A DNA stretch of 18,450 nt, taken from assembly GCA_900542735.1 (NCBI GenBank), contig UQOS01000022.1, positions 1-18,450 of the forward strand. The letters run 5' to 3'. The notes under the pieces are model-generated. The model searched no databases and was not told where the DNA came from. It was given only the letters and a program-made list of their open reading frames with translations. Positions 6,955 through 13,323 of the stretch are shown here, piece after piece (the first letter of the stretch is position 1; each line of letters starts with the position of its first letter). The position numbers were made by a program, and so were the translations under genes. This DNA comes from an uncultured Mycoplasmatota bacterium. GTDB taxonomy: Bacteria; Bacillota_I; Bacilli_A; RF39; UBA660.

Positions 6955-7935
6955 ATGGCTGGTACAATTACGCACGCTTATTTTAGCCTTGATTTATATG
7001 ATAAACTTAGTATTCGAAGTAAAGAATTATTAGTTGACTATAAGGAAGATTTAAAATTTTTTGCACAAAACACTGATGTTTTATTTTTTTATAATATTAC
7101 GAATTTTAAAAAAGGAAAAAAAATTAGAGATTTTGGCTATCGTTCACAAAAGATTAAGACTTATGAGTTTTTTTCTACTTTGATTAATTATATCAAGTAT
7201 AACGATCATCAATATAATCCACAAGTAATGGCTTATTTATATGGTATGTTATCTCATTATGTTTTAGATAGTACAGTGCACCCTTTTATTATTTATAAGA
7301 CGGGTAATTTTAATAAAAAAAATAAAGAGACTTATAAATATAACCATTTGCATAATGAAATGGAATCTTACTTCGATAATTATTTATTGACGATTAGAGA
7401 AGGAATGAATCCCCATAAGTTTAAGTGTTATCAATTTTGTTTTAATGTAGATTCTTTTGATAAAGAATTGATAGAAGTTATGGACTTTACTTATCAAGAA
7501 GTTTTTCATATTCATAATTTTCATGAGTATTATTTTAGAGCTATGAAGCAAATGAAGTTTTTTTATCGTGTTTTTCGTTATGATCCAATTGGTTACAAAA
7601 AAGCTTTTTATAGTTTGGTAGATTTTGTATCTCCTAAATCTTTTCTTAGAAAGGTACCTCTTTCTTATCATATTTCTAAAAAAGGAAAAAAGGCTTTTCT
7701 TAATTTAGAGCATAAAAGATGGTATAATCCTACTGATAAACGTACTAAGAGTAATGAATCTATTTTAGAACTTTATACTAAGGCATTAGGAAAGACTAGT
7801 CATATGATTCAAGAAATTAATCAGTACCTATATTATGATAAAAAAATTAATTTAAAAAAGGTAGTTGGCAATCTTAGTTATGAAACTGGTAAAGATTGTG
7901 ATAAAGTTAGAGAACTTAAATATTTTGAATTTTAG
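6955..7935 (+). CDS. Zinc-dependent phospholipase C-like protein
   Basis: The 326-residue product belongs to the family annotated as zinc-dependent phospholipase C in Firmicutes. Its N-terminal half has the expected metal-site pattern: THAYFSLDL (6-14) with His7, Asp41, then YGMLSHYVLDSTVHPF (96-111) with His101, Asp105 and His109, and His131 and Glu135 in HLHNEMESYFD, with Asp141 after them. The C-terminal half is rich in Lys, Tyr and Phe and has no motif I recognise. It has no signal peptide, unlike secreted clostridial phospholipases, so the substrate may be intracellular or not a phospholipid. AGGAGGG lies four bases before the ATG. No terminator separates it from the SpoIID-like gene 58 bases downstream, so the two may share a transcript. 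Confidence 0.78.
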   Translation: MAGTITHAYFSLDLYDKLSIRSKELLVDYKEDLKFFAQNTDVLFFYNITNFKKGKKIRDFGYRSQKIKTYEFFSTLINYIKYNDHQYNPQVMAYLYGMLSHYVLDSTVHPFIIYKTGNFNKKNKETYKYNHLHNEMESYFDNYLLTIREGMNPHKFKCYQFCFNVDSFDKELIEVMDFTYQEVFHIHNFHEYYFRAMKQMKFFYRVFRYDPIGYKKAFYSLVDFVSPKSFLRKVPLSYHISKKGKKAFLNLEHKRWYNPTDKRTKSNESILELYTKALGKTSHMIQEINQYLYYDKKINLKKVVGNLSYETGKDCDKVRELKYFEF

Positions 7936-7993
7936 TTCTTTTTTTCTGGTATGAAAAGTTTATTTTTTTCCAATAATAGTATTGGGTGATACT

Positions 7994-9073
7994 ATGTTTT
8001 ATAAATATTTACTAATTAGTGATGAGGGTAATAAGGTATTATATCTTTATGTTGATAATAATTTTGAGTTTGGTAGTATGGATTATAAAAAAGATAAAGA
8101 TAACATTTATTTAAAGGTTAAAAAATATATGGAAAGAATGGGAATTTCTTTTTCTGGTAACAAAGTATGTTTTGTGAAAAATGGAATTATTATTGGTATG
8201 ATTGATATCAGTGATTATGATTTTAGTTATAATCGTTTGGTAGAAATAATTGATGCCAATAGTAGTGATAAGTTAATTGATATGGAAAAGAGTAATGGTT
8301 TAATTGAAAAGTTGAAGTTAAATGAATATATTTTTGGAGTAGTAAGTGGGGAGATGCCAGCTATTTTTAAGGAAGAAAGTTTAAAAGCTCAGGCTGTAAT
8401 TGCTCGTACTTATGCTCTTAAAAGACTTAAAAATAATTTACCAATTAAAAATTTTAATTCTACTCAAATTTATAGAGATAATCATTATTTAAAGGAAATA
8501 TGGGGAAATAATTATGAGAATTATCGTAGTAAAATATTAAAGGCTATTCGTGATACTGATAATGAAGTTATTAAATTTGATGGTGATTATATTGATGCTT
8601 ATTATCATTTATCTAGTAATGGACAGACAGAAGATTCTAGAAATGTTTTAAAGTTAGCTTACCCCTACTTAACTAGTGTTAGTAGTAATTGGGACATTGA
8701 TAAAGATAAGGTTAGTCGTAGAATTATACCTAATGATTATCTTAGTAAATTGCTTAATATCAAGATAGAAGAAGGTATGAAGGTAGAGATTTTAATGAAA
8801 ACTATTGGACACAGAGTAAAGTATGTTCAATTTGGTGACAAGGTGTTTGACGGACTAATTCTTAGTAATCGTCTAGGTCTTGATTCTAATGATTTTACAG
8901 TTACTGTTGATAAACAATATACTACTTTCACGACTCATGGACATGGACATGGGCTTGGTCTAAGTAAATATGGTGCTGAAGCTATGGCTAGAGCTGGTTA
9001 TAGTTATCGTGAGATTATTAATCATTATTATCCTAATACTTATATTGAAAAGATTAATTTTGAAAATAAGTAA
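7994..9073 (+). CDS. SpoIID/LytB-domain protein (putative peptidoglycan lytic transglycosylase)
   Basis: The 359-residue product carries the SpoIID domain from about residue 105 to the end: YIFGVVSGEMP (112-122) with the expected catalytic Glu120, LKAQAVIARTYALKR (130-144), YYHLSSNGQTEDS (203-215) and the C-terminal signature HGHGHGLGLSKYG (315-327) with YREIINHYYP after it. In sporulating bacteria SpoIID cuts denuded glycan strands during engulfment. Residues 1-105 do not match that domain and contain no signal peptide or membrane helix, which is odd for an enzyme acting on the wall. The cysteine pair that binds zinc in B. subtilis SpoIID is absent. ATG 7994 is chosen because GGGTGAT lies just before it; a TTG at 7982 overlaps that site. 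Its 3' end overlaps the cwlD-like gene by 20 bases. Confidence 0.85.
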   Translation: MFYKYLLISDEGNKVLYLYVDNNFEFGSMDYKKDKDNIYLKVKKYMERMGISFSGNKVCFVKNGIIIGMIDISDYDFSYNRLVEIIDANSSDKLIDMEKSNGLIEKLKLNEYIFGVVSGEMPAIFKEESLKAQAVIARTYALKRLKNNLPIKNFNSTQIYRDNHYLKEIWGNNYENYRSKILKAIRDTDNEVIKFDGDYIDAYYHLSSNGQTEDSRNVLKLAYPYLTSVSSNWDIDKDKVSRRIIPNDYLSKLLNIKIEEGMKVEILMKTIGHRVKYVQFGDKVFDGLILSNRLGLDSNDFTVTVDKQYTTFTTHGHGHGLGLSKYGAEAMARAGYSYREIINHYYPNTYIEKINFENK

Positions 9074-9719
9074 TTACGCTATCGGTAATAATTTTCGATA
9101 GCTTTTTTTGATAACTTGATTTTTGCATAAGATACCTTTCGTTGGGGTTTGATAAGAAGCCACATTCTATTAGTACGCCTGGTACTGTTGTGTTTCTGTA
9201 CATATATAGGTCTGTTTTCTTTAATTTTCTTTTAGAACCTAGTGCTGTTTTAAAATTATTCATTAAGATGGTACCAAAGATTTTATTTTGTGGATTAATA
9301 CTATTATACAAAACTTCAGCTCCATATTCGGTAGTATCACTGTAGTAGTTAATATGAATAGAAAGATATAAATCTGCTTGGTATTTTTTATACATTAAGA
9401 TACGACGATACAAGTCGCCTCTTTTTTTTCTTTCGTCCCATTTACTAGATAAATCCTCATCACTTTCTCTAGTCATATATACAATAGCACCTTGTTTCAT
9501 TAACTGATCTCTTAGTTCTTTCGATATTTCTAAAACAATATCTTTTTCTTCTATTTTTCCATAACTAGTTCCTGGGTCTCTACCACCATGACCTGGATCG
9601 ACAAAGATTACTTTTCCGAATAATGGCAAGTCGTTATGAATGGCTTTTACTTTTGAAAAAAGAGAAATACTAATTAGAAAAAGAGAAATAATTAGTATAC
9701 TGTATTTTCTAATAGTCAT
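9054..9719 (-). CDS. CwlD-like N-acetylmuramoyl-L-alanine amidase
   Basis: The 221-residue product is an Amidase_3 zinc hydrolase that cleaves the muramoyl-L-alanine amide bond. A hydrophobic N-terminal helix (7-22) serves as signal or anchor. The catalytic domain has VDPGHGGRDPG (40-50) with His44, Glu58, SIHIN (120-124) with His122, and LIECGFLSN (183-191) with Glu185. Length and the LKKTDLYMYRNTTVPG segment (166-180) resemble CwlD, which helps make muramic-delta-lactam in spore cortex, but other amidases of this size exist. AGGTGA lies five bases before the ATG. The last seven codons overlap the end of the SpoIID-like gene, and the terminator of that gene lies inside this coding sequence. 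The convergent layout argues against co-transcription of the two. Confidence 0.88.
   Translation of the reverse strand: MTIRKYSILIISLFLISISLFSKVKAIHNDLPLFGKVIFVDPGHGGRDPGTSYGKIEEKDIVLEISKELRDQLMKQGAIVYMTRESDEDLSSKWDERKKRGDLYRRILMYKKYQADLYLSIHINYYSDTTEYGAEVLYNSINPQNKIFGTILMNNFKTALGSKRKLKKTDLYMYRNTTVPGVLIECGFLSNPNERYLMQKSSYQKKLSKIITDSVITYFQN
9078..9109 (+). terminator. Terminator of the SpoIID-like gene, inside the opposing amidase gene
   Basis: The seven-pair stem GCTATCG/CGATAGC (9078-9084 with 9096-9102) is followed by seven T on the plus strand, starting five bases past the stop at 9073. It lies wholly within the coding sequence of the convergent amidase, near its C-terminal end. There is no T run on the minus strand, so it should act in one direction only. 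Confidence 0.82.
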
Positions 9720-9884
9720 TTTATCACCTGGTAAAGTATATGCATATTTTTAGTTTATCATAAAATTATTAGTATAGATTTTGTGAAATTCTGCTAATTT
9801 TTGACATTTTTTTAAATAAATATTTCCATTTTCTAGCAAAAATTGACGTTTCAGCAAATTTTATTCTGTTTCTAGTTCTAATTA

Positions 9885-9893
9885 TGCTATCAT
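9885..9893 (+). promoter_or_regulatory. Possible extended -10 of the small gene
   Basis: TGCTATCAT on the plus strand lies 33 bases before the ATG at 9927. No -35 box is present at normal spacing. The surrounding 9720-9926 divergent region also has TTGACA (9801) and TTGACG (9843), neither with a matching -10, and a loose inverted repeat around AATTTTTG/CAAAAATT. Confidence 0.4.
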
Positions 9894-9926
9894 TATTTTT
9901 ATGTTCGTTAAAAGGAGGGTAAATTA

Positions 9927-10133
9927 ATGGGATTATATCATACTAACTTAGAGGAAAGAGTTCGTGATGTTGATTTAACTAATTCTGCTATTAATAGAAT
10001 CACTCATTGTCACAATATTGCTTCTGAAGAAATTAGTATTATCAAAGATAATGGCATTAGAGACTTTTATATTATTGATTCTTCTTCTAAAACTCAAATT
10101 ATGAAACCATTTAATAATGACTTATTTTTATAG
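9927..10133 (+). CDS. Small protein of 68 residues, function unknown
   Basis: The gene is supported by AAGGAGGG about seven bases before the ATG and by a terminator starting at its stop codon. The product has no signal peptide, membrane helix or cysteine motif beyond a single HCH around residues 27-29. It is mixed in charge, with an alpha-helical-looking N-terminal half and a short beta-like segment (DFYIID, 46-51). I recognise no family. It lies between the divergent cwlD-like gene and the convergent rpsI, as a single-gene unit. A short housekeeping or regulatory protein is possible, but nothing in the sequence shows which. Confidence 0.7.
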   Translation: MGLYHTNLEERVRDVDLTNSAINRITHCHNIASEEISIIKDNGIRDFYIIDSSSKTQIMKPFNNDLFL

Positions 10134-10154
10134 CTACTATTTAGTAGTTTTTTT
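10134..10154 (+). terminator. Terminator of the small gene
   Basis: The stem CTACT/AGTAG (10134-10138 with 10143-10147), extendable by a G-T and an A-T pair, is followed by seven T. It starts at the base after the stop codon. Confidence 0.75.
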
Positions 10155-10156
10155 AT

Positions 10157-10193
10157 AGAAAAAAGAGGCTATCTTTGAAATAGTCTCTTTTCT
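10157..10193 (-). terminator. Terminator of rplM-rpsI
   Basis: A twelve-pair stem (AAAAGAG, one G-T pair, CTAT against ATAG and CTCTTTT; 10161-10191) has a seven-base loop. A T run follows on the minus strand, and weaker T-rich sequence on the plus strand. It stands back to back with the small gene's terminator. Confidence 0.88.
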
Positions 10194-10204
10194 TATCCAA
10201 TATC

Positions 10205-10624
10205 CTAACGTTTTGAGAATTGTGGTGCACGACGTGCTTTCTTTAAGCCTGGTTTTTTACGTTCTTTCTTACGAGCGTCACGAGTAATAAATCCAGCTGC
10301 TTTTAATGGTTTTCTAAAACTGTTTTCAGAATCTTTAGCAGTTGTTGAATCATAACTTAATAATGCTCTAGTAATACCTAAACGAATTGCTCCAGTTTGT
10401 CCTGAGAATCCTCCACCAGTTACATTTACTTCAACATCGAAAATTTCGTTTGTATTTGTAAGAACTAATGGTTGCATTAAATCCATAATAAGAGTTTCAT
10501 ATGGTAAATATTCATGTACATCTTTACCATTGATTGTTACTTTACCTTTTCCTGGAATTAATTTTACTCTAGCAACACTAGTTTTTCTTCTACCAGTTCC
10601 AGTATAAATTTTATCTTTTGCCAT
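10205..10624 (-). CDS. rpsI: 30S ribosomal protein S9
   Basis: The 139-residue product is S9 of the small ribosomal subunit. It shows the family start TGTGRRKTSVARV (8-20), VNVTGGGFSGQTGAIR (66-81), RDARKKERKKPGLKKAR (115-131) and the conserved basic tail ending in QFSKR, whose last Arg reaches the P-site tRNA. The length is slightly above the 130 residues usual in Bacillus. TAGGAGGG lies before the ATG, in the nine-base gap after rplM, so the two genes form the standard rplM-rpsI pair. Confidence 0.98.
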   Translation of the reverse strand: MAKDKIYTGTGRRKTSVARVKLIPGKGKVTINGKDVHEYLPYETLIMDLMQPLVLTNTNEIFDVEVNVTGGGFSGQTGAIRLGITRALLSYDSTTAKDSENSFRKPLKAAGFITRDARKKERKKPGLKKARRAPQFSKR

Positions 10625-10633
10625 ATTACCCTC

Positions 10634-11065
10634 CTACTTTAACTCAATCACAACAGGTTTTTGAGCTTGTTGATTATGAGTTTCTCCTTCATATACAAAT
10701 AATTTTTTATACATTTGTCTTCCTAAACGGTTATGTGGAAGCATTCCTTTTACGGCTCTTTCCATCATTTCAATTGGATATTTTTCTTTCATTACTCTAG
10801 CTGTTCTTTCTCTTAATCCACCTGGATACATAGAATGGTTGTAATACATTTTTTGATCTAATTTGTTTCCAGTTAATTTTACATCTTTAGCATTAATGAT
10901 AATGATGTAATCTCCACAATCTACATGTGGTGTGTAAGTAGGTTTATGTTTTCCTCTTAACATGTGAGCAGCTTTAGCAGCTACTTTACCTAATGGTTGA
11001 TCTTTGGCATCAATAACATACCATTTACGATCAACTGTTTCTTTTTTTTGCATAAAACTTGTCAT
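10634..11065 (-). CDS. rplM: 50S ribosomal protein L13
   Basis: The 143-residue product is L13, an early-assembling large-subunit protein. It shows RKWYVIDAKDQPLGKVA (13-29), LRGKHKPTYTPHVDCGDYI (36-54), YNHSMYPGG (75-83) and GMLPHNRLGRQMYKKL (107-122), all at family positions. Length matches Bacillus L13 (145). GGAG lies eight bases before the ATG. Upstream are a leader hairpin and a strong promoter. In the usual Firmicutes order truA comes right before rplM; here an extra unknown gene lies between them. Confidence 0.98.
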   Translation of the reverse strand: MTSFMQKKETVDRKWYVIDAKDQPLGKVAAKAAHMLRGKHKPTYTPHVDCGDYIIIINAKDVKLTGNKLDQKMYYNHSMYPGGLRERTARVMKEKYPIEMMERAVKGMLPHNRLGRQMYKKLFVYEGETHNQQAQKPVVIELK

Positions 11066-11091
11066 ATTTTTTTCTCCTTTTATTTTTTCCG

Positions 11092-11124
11092 TTCTAATTA
11101 AGTTTTCCCAGGACTTGATTAGAA
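11092..11124 (-). promoter_or_regulatory. Leader hairpin of rplM (candidate L13 leader)
   Basis: TTCTAAT pairs with ATTAGAA (11118-11124 with 11092-11098), and after a C-A mismatch AAGT pairs with ACTT, around a nine-base loop holding CCTGGG. It sits in the 5' untranslated region between the promoter and the ribosome binding site. Firmicutes have a known L13 autoregulatory leader upstream of rplM; whether this matches its covariance model cannot be judged by eye. Confidence 0.5.
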
Positions 11125-11154
11125 ATATGGAATCTATAAAATGTACCAGTTAAA

Positions 11155-11183
11155 ATTATATTATAAACAGGTGTCAAAGTCAA
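11155..11183 (-). promoter_or_regulatory. Promoter of rplM-rpsI
   Basis: TTGACT (11178-11183), a 17-bp spacer and a perfect TATAAT (11155-11160) lie on the minus strand. Initiation near 11148 would give a leader of about 83 bases that contains the hairpin at 11092-11124. Confidence 0.85.
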
Positions 11184-11236
11184 TTAAAATGTGCTTTTTT
11201 TCTAAATTATTGACATTAAAACACGCTTTTTTCTAA
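11183..11236. repeat. Imperfect direct repeat upstream of the rplM promoter
   Basis: Two 22-23 base copies (11183-11205 and 11215-11236) share ATTAAAA, then a GC-containing trinucleotide, then a T run and CTAA, and differ at four positions. The second copy runs into the stop codon region of the unknown gene ending at 11233. No hairpin forms, so it is not a typical terminator. Confidence 0.5.
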
Positions 11237-11940
11237 TCTTTTACAACTTTTTTTAGTTCTAGCAGGTTATTAACTCTTTCATTGCGGTCAAATCTTGTTA
11301 ATATATCAATTTGCTGTTGTCTATTAGTTGGAATTGGAAAACCATAACCAAAGTCAGGATTTTCTTTAATCAATCTCATGCTACAAAATAATTCATAGTC
11401 TTCCTGTTTAATATCGATACAGGTTATTGATGATAGTTTGTTAGCTATTCTACCTGCGTATACTCTAGTAGTCAAGTTACTATTTCTGTTAAAAATTATT
11501 TTTCTTAAATCACTATATAACTGATAACTAGAATGGTAAGTAACTTGTGATAATTTAGTACCACTAAGTTTATATATTTTTAGTGATTTAATTAAACTAT
11601 TAATATCTGTAATTTTGACTTCTTGACTTTCTATTTTAGGTATATTGACTAAGGCCTCCTCTAGTTGATGATATAAACTTTCTAATTTATTTTTAATGTC
11701 TATACGACTAGCATTTGTTAATTTATGTTTTAATAAATCCTTTATTATTGTTCCTATAATATAGTAATCATAATCAGTTATTAGATTATTACTTCTTTTC
11801 TTCTGAATATAATTATATACATCTAAAGTCTGTTCTAACAGTTCAATATATTTACTATATGTTATATGATTATTATACCCAGGTGATAAATTTACTATTT
11901 TATCTATTAAGTTATTTAGTTTAACATCTAATTTTTTCAT
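11233..11940 (-). CDS. Unknown protein encoded between truA and rplM
   Basis: The 235-residue product is not recognised. It is soluble, has no cysteine cluster and no signal peptide, and is rich in Leu, Ile, Lys, Asn and Tyr. The N-terminal two thirds look helical (about 1-110 with heptad-like stretches), and the C-terminal part has NPDFGYGFPIPTNRQQQ (194-210), a Pro/Gly segment that may be the most conserved piece. It begins one base after the truA stop codon (ATG at 11938-11940), so it belongs to the ecf-truA operon and is probably translationally coupled. I see no ribosome binding site of normal strength, which agrees with coupling. No terminator is seen behind it, so the transcript may continue into rplM. 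Confidence 0.75.
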   Translation of the reverse strand: MKKLDVKLNNLIDKIVNLSPGYNNHITYSKYIELLEQTLDVYNYIQKKRSNNLITDYDYYIIGTIIKDLLKHKLTNASRIDIKNKLESLYHQLEEALVNIPKIESQEVKITDINSLIKSLKIYKLSGTKLSQVTYHSSYQLYSDLRKIIFNRNSNLTTRVYAGRIANKLSSITCIDIKQEDYELFCSMRLIKENPDFGYGFPIPTNRQQQIDILTRFDRNERVNNLLELKKVVKD

Positions 11941-11941
11941 T

Positions 11942-12673
11942 TTAATACCATACTTTCTTTAAGTATAAGCCTTCTGGTGGGGCTGTTTTTACTGATTTAG
12001 TTCTATCTTTGGCATCAATTATATTAGGTACTTCTTTTACCTCTTTTTTACCACTACCTACATATAGTAAAAGTCCAACCATATTTCTTACTTGATATTT
12101 CATAAAACCATCTGCTTGAAAAGTTATTTCAATGATACCATTTTTCTCTTTAATATTTGTTTTAAAGATAGTTCTTACTTTATTTTCTCTTTCATCTTCA
12201 CTCGATACGAAAGATGTAAAATCATGAGTGCCTTCAAAAAAATGGATTGCCTCTTTCATAGCAGTAATATTTAATGGTTTATTATACTGATAGATATAAT
12301 TTCTCATCATAGGATTATATTCTTTTATATTTATTTTATATACATATTCTTTCTTTTTTGCTGAAAATCTTGCATGAAAATGATCTGATACTAACTTAAC
12401 ATTAATAATATGAATGTCAGCTGGAAGATTAGAATTTAATCCTCTTTTTATTTTATATATAGGAATGGAAACACCTAAGTCAAAATGTGCTACTTGATTA
12501 ATAGCATGTACACCTTTATCAGTTCTACCAGAAGATTGAACTGTGGTATAGGTTTGCCTATTTAAATAACTGACTGCTTTTTCTAACTCATTTTGTATTG
12601 TTCTTAAATTTGGTTGCAGTTGATAACCATTAAAATTAGTACCATCATAAGAAAAATCAATTCGATAGCGCAT
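11942..12673 (-). CDS. truA: tRNA pseudouridine synthase A
   Basis: The 243-residue product forms pseudouridine at positions 38-40 of tRNA anticodon stems, by family. The catalytic motif SSGRTDKGVHA spans 47-57 with Asp52. MRYRIDFSYDGTNFNGYQ (1-18) is the family start, and FMKYQVRNMVGLL lies near residues 188-200. Length fits bacterial TruA (about 245). The ATG at 12673 follows GGGAGGT (12678-12684); an ATG seven codons earlier lies inside the end of ecfT and has no site. The ecfT stop and this ATG are two bases apart. Confidence 0.97.
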   Translation of the reverse strand: MRYRIDFSYDGTNFNGYQLQPNLRTIQNELEKAVSYLNRQTYTTVQSSGRTDKGVHAINQVAHFDLGVSIPIYKIKRGLNSNLPADIHIINVKLVSDHFHARFSAKKKEYVYKINIKEYNPMMRNYIYQYNKPLNITAMKEAIHFFEGTHDFTSFVSSEDERENKVRTIFKTNIKEKNGIIEITFQADGFMKYQVRNMVGLLLYVGSGKKEVKEVPNIIDAKDRTKSVKTAPPEGLYLKKVWY

Positions 12674-12675
12674 GA

Positions 12676-13323
12676 TTACCTCCCATAAAAACAAGCTAAG
12701 AAAAAGATAATGGTATGAATAATAATGTAATTAGTATCCCAACTTTCCCAACTTGGCTTTTCCATGTATGTTCTTTCACTGGAATTATTATAAAATCTTA
12801 GCTTATTCATCTGCATAAAATCTTGCATTTGATCTTTCGTTTTACGATAAGATTGTTTTAATATAAAATTTAGAAAGTTAAAATTATACTTTATAGCATA
12901 GTCATCTTTTAATAACCATAGTTTTTTAATATTATTTTTAAAATATTTTCCAAAATAGATTATATATAAAACTTTGTATGTAATTTGTTTTTGTTGAAAA
13001 CGATATAGTGTACTTTCTAGTATGTATCTTAGTTCAGTCGCTTTTGTTACCTTTTTCAACAACATTGTGTAAATAATTAGAATTAAAATTTTAGTTATCC
13101 ACAGAAACTGTGGATAAAATATATTCAAGATATTCATTCCTAGTGAAATAAGATTTATTTTTAATATATTAGGGTATTGTTTCGTTATTACTAATAAAAA
13201 TACATTGACAAATATTATAAATAATGGTTCATTTACTAACACCAAAGCAAGCATTATCATTAGATAAGAAATTGTTTTCGTTATAATATTTACTTCTTTT
13301 ATAATAGAATCTGTATTAAACAT
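12676..13323 (-). CDS. ecfT: ECF transporter transmembrane protein EcfT (short, divergent)
   Basis: The 215-residue product takes this identity mainly from position: ecfA1-ecfA2-ecfT-truA is the fixed Firmicutes order. Hydrophobic segments lie near 12-30, 33-47, 55-72, 74-90 and 198-212. The region MNKLRFYNNSSERTYM (172-187) resembles the second EcfT coupling helix, normally containing an Ala-Arg-Gly motif followed by RT-Y; here the motif reads Leu-Arg-Phe. The first Ala-Arg-Gly motif is not visible. EcfT is usually about 260 residues, so this one is short. Two in-frame starts exist; ATG 13323 is preferred because GGA lies nine bases before it, whereas ATG 13335 would abut its own ribosome binding site. 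It overlaps ecfA2 by eight bases. Confidence 0.8.
   Translation of the reverse strand: MFNTDSIIKEVNIITKTISYLMIMLALVLVNEPLFIIFVNVFLLVITKQYPNILKINLISLGMNILNIFYPQFLWITKILILIIYTMLLKKVTKATELRYILESTLYRFQQKQITYKVLYIIYFGKYFKNNIKKLWLLKDDYAIKYNFNFLNFILKQSYRKTKDQMQDFMQMNKLRFYNNSSERTYMEKPSWESWDTNYIIIHTIIFFLACFYGR

Noticed and set aside
9780..9860. Inverted repeat around AATTTTTG/CAAAAATT as an operator
   Set aside because: The arms match only loosely, lie about 40 bases apart, and such AT-rich pairs are expected by chance here.
10618..10800. Open frame on the plus strand across rplM
   Set aside because: It is antisense to a conserved ribosomal protein gene; its length is expected by chance in AT-poor stretches of such genes.
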